64,000 nt of DNA from DATJPR01 sp963752915 (GTDB lineage: Bacteria > Bacteroidota > Ignavibacteria > UBA10030 > UBA6906), in NCBI GenBank assembly GCA_963752915.1, contig CAVVZZ010000014.1, positions 124,001-188,000 on the forward strand, written 5' to 3'. The position numbers and the translations under genes are program-made. Below the pieces are notes generated by a model that was not told the DNA's origin, did not search any database, and worked only from the letters and a program-made list of their open reading frames with translations. Of the stretch, positions 45,237-52,855 are shown in pieces (position 1 is the stretch's first letter; each line of letters begins with the position of its first letter).

Positions 45237-46466
45237 TCAACCCAGATGCGACCCGATGATATGGATGAACTTTTCAAAGCCGTGGCCGAACAACGGCACA
45301 GAAAGGAATTCCGTCATGACAGCGCGGTCGCGCCAGTCATAGGCCGGGATCGCGAATGGATTTTCGTGGATCCCGAGATCGAGTTCCTCCACGCGGATCG
45401 GGATGTCACGATGAATGCCCTGGAGCGCATTGTGGACCGCCCCTGACGGAAACACGGAATCGTTCGAGTTCACGATGCCGACGACACGCGGCGCAATGGC
45501 GTGAAGCCGCGGATCCAACTTTGCGCGGTCAGGCATCAGGCCGCAGAAACAGTTGAACCATTGCCCTTCATGGTGTTCCTCCATCCAGTGAAGGAGACGC
45601 GGCCCGGAGAGCTTCCGGCGGTGCTTCACGTACATGTTCATGAGCGCGATCTCTGCAGCCTGATCCACGATCAGCAGCGACGAGAGGTTGACATCGCGCA
45701 CCATGGAACCCGAGGAAAATACCACGGAACGGCTGTCGGAAAACAGCCCCTCCGGATTGTCCAGCATGAGGACCAGGGCCACATACCCGCCGGCGGAGAA
45801 CCCGACAAAATCGATGACGGCATCCTCCGTGAAGTGGGGATGCCGGCCCTGGCGGATGAGCTTGAGGAGGTCGACGATGTCCCAGAACGATTGGATCGCT
45901 CCCCAGATGAAGCGCTCCGGGTGCGTCCCCAACCGGTGACTGATGACCGCATTGAACCGGTGCACGTTTTCATTGCCGGGGATGGCGCTGCGCGACTCGA
46001 GATTCGCGCGTTGCTCGAGTGCCCAGCGGGGACTCACCCGGTTGATGTGGAATGTCATCGGGAAAAGAAGGACCGGCGCCTGGAGACTCCTCCAGGTATG
46101 AAACGCCCACGGGATATATTTGCTGAACGACCGCTCGTTCAGTCCATGGAGGATGACCACGCCTCGTTTGTGTTTCCGCGGCGGGCCCGGCGGCGCCGAT
46201 TCGCGGACGAGCGGGTAGCGGAATGCGCTGTTCTGTTCGATGCACACGTCTTCCGGCGAGTGCACGGTGCGCTCGCCGGGAAAGTCCATTCCGTGTTCTT
46301 CACACCGATACGCGTCCCGGCCGAGAAGGAAGGCCGTACGTTTGCTTGCAAACGAAAGATGAAACAAATCGACGCCGGCATCCGGGATGGCGATGGGAAT
46401 TTCATCGGTCCAATCGGCGGCATGCCGGAACCGGTGAGAGATGACGTGATAATCAGGATGAACCAT
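45237..46466 (-). CDS. Alpha/beta-hydrolase, possible carbohydrate esterase
   Basis: The 409-residue protein has an alpha/beta-hydrolase core. An oxyanion-type HGLNER lies near residue 105, the nucleophile elbow GFSAGG near residue 225, and a late His region (LGIHENPF) near 380. There is no signal peptide, so it is cytoplasmic or membrane-associated. The preceding about 95 residues are not recognised. It is the first gene of an operon with the GH5_7 and GH28-like enzymes, so an esterase acting on glycan side groups is plausible. The exact family is uncertain. Confidence 0.65.
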   Translation of the reverse strand: MVHPDYHVISHRFRHAADWTDEIPIAIPDAGVDLFHLSFASKRTAFLLGRDAYRCEEHGMDFPGERTVHSPEDVCIEQNSAFRYPLVRESAPPGPPRKHKRGVVILHGLNERSFSKYIPWAFHTWRSLQAPVLLFPMTFHINRVSPRWALEQRANLESRSAIPGNENVHRFNAVISHRLGTHPERFIWGAIQSFWDIVDLLKLIRQGRHPHFTEDAVIDFVGFSAGGYVALVLMLDNPEGLFSDSRSVVFSSGSMVRDVNLSSLLIVDQAAEIALMNMYVKHRRKLSGPRLLHWMEEHHEGQWFNCFCGLMPDRAKLDPRLHAIAPRVVGIVNSNDSVFPSGAVHNALQGIHRDIPIRVEELDLGIHENPFAIPAYDWRDRAVMTEFLSVPLFGHGFEKFIHIIGSHLG

Positions 46467-46522
46467 GAAGAAAACGAGAACGATGAAGGAGTGGAAGATT
46501 GATCAGGCGCATTCGGCGGCGT

Positions 46523-46726
46523 TCAGAACGATCCCTTGACGGTCCGCTTGATCTTTTCCGCAGCGTCTTGAAGGACCTTTGACAGCGACTGGAGATCCTC
46601 GGAAATCTGGGGACCGAGGGTGGTCTTGATGTGCTCCTTCTCGAGATCGAGGATAAAAACAGCCAGCCGTCGCCTCTCATCAGCAGGAAGACTTTTGACC
46701 ACCGTTTTGATTTCATCCAGCGTCAT
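46523..46726 (-). CDS. Small helical protein of unknown function
   Basis: This is a 67-residue, highly charged, helix-forming protein (MTLDEIKTVVKSLPADERRR...). The pattern 'LPADERRRLAVFI' resembles antitoxin-like small proteins, but no toxin partner is next to it. The ATG at 46726 is preferred; the upstream frame reads through the intergenic region. It lies divergent from asnA. Confidence 0.5.
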   Translation of the reverse strand: MTLDEIKTVVKSLPADERRRLAVFILDLEKEHIKTTLGPQISEDLQSLSKVLQDAAEKIKRTVKGSF

Positions 46727-46803
46727 GGGTGTGCCAGTCAGTTGTTTGTAGAACGTTTCGTGTCTATTAATGTACCTCGAGTGGCGTGCATATTCAAGTC
46801 CTC

Positions 46804-46832
46804 TTGACATTCAATCAGGTGCGCTGTATCTT
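46804..46832 (+). promoter_or_regulatory. Sigma-70-type promoter of asnA
   Basis: TTGACA (46804-46809) and TATCTT (46827-46832) are separated by 17 bases. The -35 is a perfect consensus. Transcription would start near 46839, giving a leader of about 88 bases before asnA. Confidence 0.7.
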
Positions 46833-46852
46833 CACTCGATTCGCCGTTCTTC

Positions 46853-46882
46853 ATGCAAAACGCCTGTCTGTCGATCCGATAG
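46853..46882 (+). CDS. Possible nine-codon leader peptide of asnA
   Basis: ATG at 46853 encodes MQNACLSIR and stops at 46880-46882. Its codons form the 5' arm and loop of the terminator at 46857-46894, and it contains one Asn codon. No good ribosome site precedes it, so translation is uncertain. The placement fits attenuation of asnA. Confidence 0.3.
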   Translation: MQNACLSIR

Positions 46883-46894
46883 TAGGCGTTTTTT
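46857..46894 (+). terminator. Intrinsic terminator (attenuator) in the asnA leader
   Basis: AAAACGCCT (46857-46865) pairs with AGGCGTTTT (46884-46892), with TTTTTT at 46889-46894. It lies between the asnA promoter and its ATG, with no other plus-strand gene upstream to terminate. It therefore probably reduces read-through into asnA under some condition. Confidence 0.75.
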
Positions 46895-46926
46895 CATTTA
46901 TCACCCCACTGCTAAGGAGCACTACG

Positions 46927-48057
46927 ATGCTAGATAAGAGAGCTGACTTGGCTGGACCGGGAATAGGCGATTATGACGACTTGGAGAAGATCCTCCCTTC
47001 GGACTATCATTCGTTGCTCTCCGTCAAGGAAACCCAGAGAGCGATTTATGAAGTCAAAGAATACATCGAAGATCATCTTTGCAAAGAACTCAACCTGATG
47101 ATGGTCCAGGTCCCGCTGATCGTCGATGTGGAAAGCGGAGTGAACGACCTGCTGGATCGCGACGGTTCGCGGACGCCGATTCAATTTCATATTTCCAATG
47201 ACCGGGACCTTCACCCGCTCGATGCGCAGGTTGTCCAGGCGGCGACAAAGTGGAAACGGGTGGCGTTAAAAGAGCTCGGGTTCAAAGTCGGCGAAGGGCT
47301 CTGTACCGATATGCGCGCGGTCCGGAAGGATTATTTTCTCGACCACGACCATAGCGCCTATGTCGATCAGTGGGACTGGGAGCGGGCAATCACGGCGAAG
47401 CAGCGCAACCTGAAGTTTCTCGAGGAAGTCGTCCGGAAGATCTGGAAAGTTCTCAAGGGGGCCGAACGGCACGTGCAGAAGTCATTCCCAAAATTGAAGT
47501 CGAAGAAATATCCGAACCTCCCGGACGAGCTGACATTCCTGCACGCGGAGGACATCCTGGCCATGTTCCCGGATCTTCCCCGGAAAGCCCGGGAGACCGA
47601 AATCCTGAAGAAGTTTCCGGCCGTGTTCATCGTCGGGATCGGCTGGCCGCTGAACGACGGCTATCCGCACGAGAACCGCGCGGCGGACTACGATGATTGG
47701 GTTACGGAGACGAAATCAAAGGACGGACGGCCGATGCACGGCCTCAACGGGGACATCCTCGTGTGGAACCATGTCACCAAACGGCGGCACGAGCTGACGT
47801 CGATGGGGATCAGAGTCGATGCCGAAACGCTACGGAAGCAACTCGAAATGTCAGGACAGACGGATTTCCTGAAGCTCCCGTATCACCAGGGAATTGTGAC
47901 CGGCCAGCTTCCCCTGAGCATCGGTGGAGGGATCGGTCAATCGCGCACGTACATGCTTCTCCTCAAGAAGGCACACCTCGGCGAAGTGAGTGTCACGGTA
48001 TGGCCGAAGGTGCTCAAGGAGATGTGCCACACGAAGAACATTCACGTCCTCGAATAG
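46927..48057 (+). CDS. asnA: Aspartate-ammonia ligase (asparagine synthetase A)
   Basis: The 376-residue protein matches AsnA. Recognisable parts are 'LPSDYHSLLSVKETQRAIYE' at the N-terminus, 'VPLIVDVESGVNDLLDRDGS', 'GLCTDMRAVRKDYFLDHDHS', YVDQWDWE, 'LNGDILVWNHVTKRRHELTS', LPYHQG and a final 'GGGIGQSRTYMLLL', as in class II aminoacyl-tRNA-synthetase-like enzymes. It makes asparagine from aspartate, ammonia and ATP in the cytoplasm. It is somewhat longer than the E. coli enzyme (330), with an insertion near residues 155-235. The ATG at 46927 follows AAGGAG by about eight bases. A leader terminator may control it. Confidence 0.95.
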   Translation: MLDKRADLAGPGIGDYDDLEKILPSDYHSLLSVKETQRAIYEVKEYIEDHLCKELNLMMVQVPLIVDVESGVNDLLDRDGSRTPIQFHISNDRDLHPLDAQVVQAATKWKRVALKELGFKVGEGLCTDMRAVRKDYFLDHDHSAYVDQWDWERAITAKQRNLKFLEEVVRKIWKVLKGAERHVQKSFPKLKSKKYPNLPDELTFLHAEDILAMFPDLPRKARETEILKKFPAVFIVGIGWPLNDGYPHENRAADYDDWVTETKSKDGRPMHGLNGDILVWNHVTKRRHELTSMGIRVDAETLRKQLEMSGQTDFLKLPYHQGIVTGQLPLSIGGGIGQSRTYMLLLKKAHLGEVSVTVWPKVLKEMCHTKNIHVLE

Positions 48058-48087
48058 AAGAATCCTCTCCGGGGAAGGACCGATAGT

Positions 48088-48163
48088 CAATAGTCGATGG
48101 ACAACGCTCTGTCGTCGCGAGGCGATCTGATTTCGTCCATCGACTATTGTCCATCGACTATCG
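48088..48163. repeat. Nested inverted repeats between convergent asnA and rubrerythrin genes
   Basis: CAATAGTCGATGGAC (48088-48102) is perfectly inverted as GTCCATCGACTATTG (48135-48149). A further copy, GTCCATCGACTATCG, follows at 48149-48163. The position between two convergent stops suits a bidirectional terminator, but the extra copy looks like part of a dispersed repeat. Confidence 0.6.
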
Positions 48164-48174
48164 TCTATTGGTCC

Positions 48175-48672
48175 CTATCCTTTAATGAATTTGCTCCCCT
48201 TTGTCCCGCACACGGGGCACTCTTCCGGTGCTTTACCGAACTCGATATTTCCGCACACCGGGCAGAGGAAAAACTCTTTCACCTGCAGGTCTTTTCCTGT
48301 CTTCAGCGCTTCGATTGCGAGAGAGTAGAGTTTTGCATGCACGGCTTCCACAGCGACCGCGTAGGAAAACATCCTGTGCGCTTTGTGCGCGTCTTTTGCG
48401 GCCTGTTCGACCATCGGGGGATACATGGTGGTGTATTCGTAGGTCTCCCCCTGCACGGCCGCTTCAAGGTTCTGGAGTGTCGACCCTACGCCGTCGAGGG
48501 CCTTCAAATGCCCGTCGGCGTGGATCTTCTCCGCTTCCGCCGTGAGACGGAACAGCCTCGCGATTGTTCCGAACCCTTCGTGCTCCGCTTTCTTTGCGAA
48601 AGCGGTGTACTTCTGAAATGCCTGGCTTTCGCCGGCAAACGCCTCTTTCAAGTTGTCGAGTGTCGTCGCCAT
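48175..48672 (-). CDS. Rubrerythrin
   Basis: The 165-residue cytoplasmic protein has an N-terminal four-helix diiron domain with paired Glu residues (AFAGESQAFQKY, then EAEKIHADGH and VEAVHAKLY). A C-terminal rubredoxin-like domain has FLCPVCGN and EECPVCGTKGSKF. Rubrerythrins reduce hydrogen peroxide to protect anaerobes or microaerophiles. The length and domain order are typical of the shorter, reverse-free form. It is a single-gene unit convergent with asnA. Confidence 0.95.
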   Translation of the reverse strand: MATTLDNLKEAFAGESQAFQKYTAFAKKAEHEGFGTIARLFRLTAEAEKIHADGHLKALDGVGSTLQNLEAAVQGETYEYTTMYPPMVEQAAKDAHKAHRMFSYAVAVEAVHAKLYSLAIEALKTGKDLQVKEFFLCPVCGNIEFGKAPEECPVCGTKGSKFIKG

Positions 48673-48809
48673 GGATGAATTCCTGAAATGGGTGGGAGTG
48701 GAAGAACTGGAAGAACTCTACAAAGCAAGTGAAAAATCATGAGAAGGGCAATGGAACAACGGTGCCCGGGGCTCGTACAAGAAATGATACACGAGGATTG
48801 CCGGGGTCT

Positions 48810-50084
48810 ATGAACACAGAACGCTGTCACGACGACAACTTCAGAACCAAACTGGAATCGTGGACGCACGATGGTCTCGGGCGCTGGAATGCCGTGCCGA
48901 CACGCTTCCCGGAGGATCTGGATCGGTTCACCGATGAAGAGCGCGAATTCCGCGAGCAGGAGATCGAGCGGTCCACGAGCGCGGTGACCGCCGTCTATGA
49001 ACGCCGAAGCCGTCTGACACAGGCGGAACGTGCGGAATTTCGGGATCGGATGCGCAGCGCTCTCCTGGGTTCGCTTCTTCGCTCAATGGACGCCGCGACC
49101 GAACAGTTCCTGAAAGAGTGCGAACGGACCGCACACGCTTTTGTCGAGGCCGCAGATGCGTTTGATTCCTCGTTGCCGATGGAGGAAGTCCATCAGGCGC
49201 TGCGAAATCAATGGGTCTTCAACAGCATCCAGCGATTGCTCAATCGTCCTGTAACAATGACCCCTTCGTCATTCGCCTACAGCATGCTCTACCCGTTCAC
49301 CGACAACATGATCGACGGAACGAACCAGCGGAAGGAGAACCTCGAAGCGTTCATGTCCTGGCTTTCCGACCGATTGGCGGAAGCGCCGGTTCGGGTCGCC
49401 GGTTCGGCGTTCGCCCCGGTCGACAGGCTCATTGGAATGATCGAAGAGGAATTCCCGCGGGCCGGGAATCCGATGGTGTATCAAACCCTGCGGGCAATTC
49501 ACCGGGCGCAGAAGCGAGGACTTTTGCTCCGGGGTGGGAGGATCGCCGGAAGCGAGGAGGAGCTGCTCGGGATTACCTTCATGAAAGGGGGAACATCGGT
49601 CCTTGTCGACGGTTGCCTGATCTCCGGCGCTCTGGACGACGCACTCGCGCAGAGCGTCTTCTTGTACGGTGTGGTTCTTCAGATGATCGACGATTTGCAG
49701 GACTTCGAGGAGGACAGGCGGGAAATGTCCTCCACGAGCTTCACACGTGCGGCCGAGCGTGGGTCCCTGGAGGTTGTCGTCAATCGCCTTCTGCACTTCA
49801 TTCGGGGGACGCTCACGCAAGGGGTTTCCCCAAATGCGGGAGCGAATCCGTCGCTTCTCGGACTGATCACGCGGAGCTGCACCTTCCTTGCCCTCGAAGC
49901 CGTTGCGCGACAACGTCACCTGTTCGGTCCTGCGTATCTCTCACGGATCCAGGCGTATATGCCGCTTCGCATCGACTATCTTGCCTCTGCCAAAGAGCGA
50001 ATGACTGCCGTGGCAAACCGGATGCAGTCTCGAACTGCCTCGGCGTTTCGCGCGCTCTCCCCCATCATTCGCGCCGGGGTTTGA
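48810..50084 (+). CDS. Class-1 isoprenoid synthase-like protein
   Basis: The 424-residue all-alpha protein resembles class 1 isoprenoid enzymes. A first acidic segment reads YPFTDNMIDGTNQRKEN, and a second Asp-rich motif is QMIDDLQDFEED; both are near the positions where prenyltransferases bind magnesium diphosphate. The first motif lacks a clean DDxxD, so the reaction may differ from chain elongation. There is no signal peptide. The ATG at 48810 is used; a GTG at 48729 is in frame, and the true start is uncertain. No terpene or quinone genes are adjacent. Confidence 0.65.
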   Translation: MNTERCHDDNFRTKLESWTHDGLGRWNAVPTRFPEDLDRFTDEEREFREQEIERSTSAVTAVYERRSRLTQAERAEFRDRMRSALLGSLLRSMDAATEQFLKECERTAHAFVEAADAFDSSLPMEEVHQALRNQWVFNSIQRLLNRPVTMTPSSFAYSMLYPFTDNMIDGTNQRKENLEAFMSWLSDRLAEAPVRVAGSAFAPVDRLIGMIEEEFPRAGNPMVYQTLRAIHRAQKRGLLLRGGRIAGSEEELLGITFMKGGTSVLVDGCLISGALDDALAQSVFLYGVVLQMIDDLQDFEEDRREMSSTSFTRAAERGSLEVVVNRLLHFIRGTLTQGVSPNAGANPSLLGLITRSCTFLALEAVARQRHLFGPAYLSRIQAYMPLRIDYLASAKERMTAVANRMQSRTASAFRALSPIIRAGV

Positions 50085-50175
50085 CTACCTCCCGGGCGGA
50101 ACGTCTGACATTTCCTGCCGCCCCCCTCATGGTCGTTACCGTAAAAACTCCGGCCACGAAGACCGTTGGCTATGA

Positions 50176-50892
50176 TCACCGTTTTGTTCGCGATTTCGCC
50201 CGGTGGGTTGTCTTCGGCTTTCGTTGTGCCGGCTTCTTCGCTTTACCTCTCCCCTTCGTCGTGCTCTTCCCCTTGCCACCCGTGGTTTTGCCGCCACGGA
50301 CTTTCTGAAGTTGCTGTCGAACGTAGGCCTCGAAATCGTCGCTCAGGAGGTTTTGCGGCCCCCAAATCGGATAGGTGATCGAGTGGATGCCGACGAGAGG
50401 GGCACGATGGTGCACATCGCACAGAACCCAGAGGTTGTCGCCGTCATGATCGACCCAGTCGCGCACCTGCTCTTCCGTGTACGGGGTCTTGTAGTCCTGC
50501 CGGTCGGGATGTGCGCGAGCAAGACTGGGAAGGATCATCGTGTTGAATTTCTTTGTGTCAACTGCGTTCGCCAACGCCCATTCGATAATGCGGTGATGCG
50601 TCTCCATCTGTCTGGCGCTGAACGGGTTCAGCGCCGGGTCCTTGCTCTTGGCGGGATCATCGAGAATGGATTTCCGAACGCCACAGGATATGCACGGGAG
50701 GTCCATTTCGCCGACCAGCTTGTCATGCATTGCCTTGTACTTCGGAGATTCGGTGCGATGATCATGCGGTGGGTAGAATGCGTATTCGTTCAGCGTCCGA
50801 TGAAGTAATGTGATGTTCAGCGCTGCTTTGAAGTTTTTCAGCTGGTCAGTCAGGTTCTTCCTGCCAACCGTGTCGACGATCTTCTGGGGCAT
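50176..50892 (-). CDS. HNH-nuclease-like protein with basic histone-like tail
   Basis: The 238-residue protein has a Zn-HNH-like core: CISCG near residue 68, 'METHHRIIEWALAN' near 95, and 'NLWVLCDVHHRAPLVGIHSI' near 150, giving CxxC and CxxHH metal ligands. The last about 40 residues are Lys/Arg/Gly/Thr-rich (GGKGKSTTKGRGKAKKP...) like a histone H1 tail. A DNA-binding nuclease is inferred; the substrate is unknown. The ATG follows GGAGG by four bases. It stands alone between the isoprenoid gene and the recombinase region. Confidence 0.65.
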   Translation of the reverse strand: MPQKIVDTVGRKNLTDQLKNFKAALNITLLHRTLNEYAFYPPHDHRTESPKYKAMHDKLVGEMDLPCISCGVRKSILDDPAKSKDPALNPFSARQMETHHRIIEWALANAVDTKKFNTMILPSLARAHPDRQDYKTPYTEEQVRDWVDHDGDNLWVLCDVHHRAPLVGIHSITYPIWGPQNLLSDDFEAYVRQQLQKVRGGKTTGGKGKSTTKGRGKAKKPAQRKPKTTHRAKSRTKR

Positions 50893-51327
50893 GAGACCTC
50901 CGGAGCTTTATTATTAGTACACGTGGGACGGCGAGGGTCCTTCCGGGATCCGGAAGAATAATGAAAGTGATCAGCGACCGAGTTCTGAAGGCACGAATGT
51001 ACTTTGTCGCCTCCCATAGGTCAAGCGACCGCAACGTCACCGGATTTCCCACCCACACTGCCGGGCTGCATCGGACGAGAATCCTTCAATCCTTTTTATA
51101 TCAATCGGTTATCGCATCCCTGATTTTCACCAAAAAATCTCCAGATCCGGGGGTTACGCGGGTATATACAGGTTGGTGAGCCCTTCGTGATTCAGGCTCG
51201 TTCAGGATATCTCCGTCGCCGCTATTCCGAGGCTCGACAAAGTCATGGTGTTCGCGTCGGCAGTCGTTCAGCCATTGCTCAGCAAGGCCGGAGGACGAGA
51301 GATGCATTCGGAACAGGAGTGACAGAC
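50893..51327. other. 435-base intergenic region before the recombinase-like genes
   Basis: No gene with a good start or recognisable protein is seen on either strand. No tRNA, attachment site or strong terminator was found. The sequence GTTGGTGAGCCC and a following stretch rich in short palindromes sit near 51170-51240. Confidence 0.5.
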
Positions 51328-51678
51328 ATGGCAGTAGCGCAAGGCGGCTGGGAGACCATAACGGAGATCATACACATGAAGAATCACCTCATCGAACCGC
51401 GCGAAGGCATCACGGGGTTCATTACCGCGTTCAGCGAACTGATTTCTGTGTACCGAACACGGCAACTAAAAATCTGGGGAGTGCAGGATTTCATCAAACA
51501 GTTCTCCGCCCTCCAGCAACACGCCGAACCGGACATCAACTCGCTCGCTGAAAAAATCCGGATGGCGGAGAGTTTCTGCAAGGGGCTTCGCAAGGAACTC
51601 ACCGAAGAGACCAGCCTTCTCACCACGGCGGAAACACACCTGATGAAACTGAAAGAGATGGGCCAAAGGGAGAAATGA
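51328..51678 (+). CDS. Small helical protein of unknown function, next to recombinase-like gene
   Basis: This is a 116-residue protein, mostly alpha-helical with a coiled-coil-like C-terminal half (EPDINSLAEKIRMAESFCKG...). No family was recognised. AGGAG lies eight bases before the ATG at 51328, which decides the start. It precedes the recombinase-fold gene by about 100 bases on the same strand and may be its partner. Confidence 0.55.
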   Translation: MAVAQGGWETITEIIHMKNHLIEPREGITGFITAFSELISVYRTRQLKIWGVQDFIKQFSALQQHAEPDINSLAEKIRMAESFCKGLRKELTEETSLLTTAETHLMKLKEMGQREK

Positions 51679-51780
51679 AGATGCCGCGTCGGGGGAATTA
51701 TGAATAAACGTTCACGCTGGTCCGGACGACCTGTCTGGTTTGCCCCGGGAATACTCGTGTTTGATTTCGTGGAGGAAGAA

Positions 51781-52680
51781 ATGAGTTTCATTCCAACGCT
51801 GTCTGAATTGTCATCAGAATATTTTGCTGCGCGCGCCCTGCGTCCCTCGACAGTGTATTCCTACAACCAGAGCATTCGTACGGCCATCCGCCTCATCGGG
51901 GATCGGCCGATTGACAGTTACCTGGCCGACGACATCAACGCATTGCGGAAGGCTCTCGACGGGGAAGGCAAGAGCGAGCATACCGCGGCGAGAATTCTTC
52001 GCGAGATCTCAGCCATTTTTCAGTTCGCACGTCTTGAACGGCATTATATTGCGGCCAACGTTGTCGAAGACCTGAAAATCCGGCCCACTCTCCCTGGCAC
52101 GGAGCCCTTCACCGAGCAGGAACTCAACGCGTTCTTCGACTATGCATGGGAACACAAGAGGCCCGTGTACTATCAGGCAATGTTCCTCCTTCTCACCGGT
52201 TGTCGCTCGCACGAAAGCTGCTCGTTCCAGCTCGAGCAGGTCCGCCTGGATGCGGAAGAACTGGATTGCCGGAGCGAACAGAGCGGCCGGCTGGAGTCCG
52301 TTCCCATGACGCCGGTCCTCCGGGCCTTCCTGAAGGAAATCCCGCAGGACGACGATCCGTTTGCGTTCCATTTCCGGTCGGTGCACGGCCTCTATCGGGC
52401 CGTCAAGAGTGTGGTCCGGGCATGCGGCGCCAGAGACCAGCTCGCGGTCCAGAGTTTCCGCGAAACGCTTGGGTCACGATCGCTCGAGGCGGGAGTCGAC
52501 AAAAATATCATGAGGATCCTTGTCGGCGGGACATATTCGCAGAAAGCCCTGCGAAAGTTCCCCAATCGGGAGGTCCAGCGGAAGGAACGCAGACTGCACG
52601 CGCTGAGCATCGTTCATACGCATTTGGTCCGCGGACTCCATATCCGAAACGGATTTGGCAACGAGATCGCGGCGTCGTAA
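51781..52680 (+). CDS. Tyrosine-recombinase-fold protein lacking catalytic residues
   Basis: The 299-residue protein has an N-terminal SAM-like core-binding domain (LSSEYFAARALRPSTVYSYN) and a C-terminal domain that lines up with XerC/D-type integrases. The first catalytic Arg is present (LLTGCRSHE). The Lys site reads SEQSGR. The HxxR box reads QSFR, so His is Gln. LGH is replaced by VGG, and the nucleophile position reads Phe (ALRKF) instead of Tyr. It can probably bind DNA but not cut it. The ATG at 51781 follows GGAGGAAGAA. No attachment site was found. Confidence 0.75.
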   Translation: MSFIPTLSELSSEYFAARALRPSTVYSYNQSIRTAIRLIGDRPIDSYLADDINALRKALDGEGKSEHTAARILREISAIFQFARLERHYIAANVVEDLKIRPTLPGTEPFTEQELNAFFDYAWEHKRPVYYQAMFLLLTGCRSHESCSFQLEQVRLDAEELDCRSEQSGRLESVPMTPVLRAFLKEIPQDDDPFAFHFRSVHGLYRAVKSVVRACGARDQLAVQSFRETLGSRSLEAGVDKNIMRILVGGTYSQKALRKFPNREVQRKERRLHALSIVHTHLVRGLHIRNGFGNEIAAS

Positions 52681-52709
52681 GGCCTACCCCCTTTTGAACT
52701 CACCCCTAG

Positions 52710-52732
52710 CCCCTCTCTTATGAAGAGAGGGG
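52710..52732. repeat. Perfect 10-bp palindrome (dispersed-repeat type)
   Basis: CCCCTCTCTT (52710-52719) and AAGAGAGGGG (52723-52732) form a hairpin with a 3-base loop after the recombinase-like gene. The flank CTCACCCCTAG resembles a common mobile palindrome. No T-run follows, so termination is uncertain. Confidence 0.55.
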
Positions 52733-52782
52733 AACGTAGTCCAAGTCGAATCTTAGGGCAATCGATATCCGGACAGCGGTCT

Positions 52783-52811
52783 TTGAGGTTGACCCATTCT
52801 CTGTGTACAAT
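52783..52811 (+). promoter_or_regulatory. Sigma-70-type promoter of the GH2 gene
   Basis: TTGAGG (52783-52788) and TACAAT (52806-52811) are spaced by 17 bases. The -10 matches five of six positions. The predicted start near 52818 leaves about 38 bases before the GH2 ATG. Confidence 0.5.
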
Positions 52812-52855
52812 AGAATGCTGTCAACGCCTCCATCCCACCCGAGGAATCTGCAACA

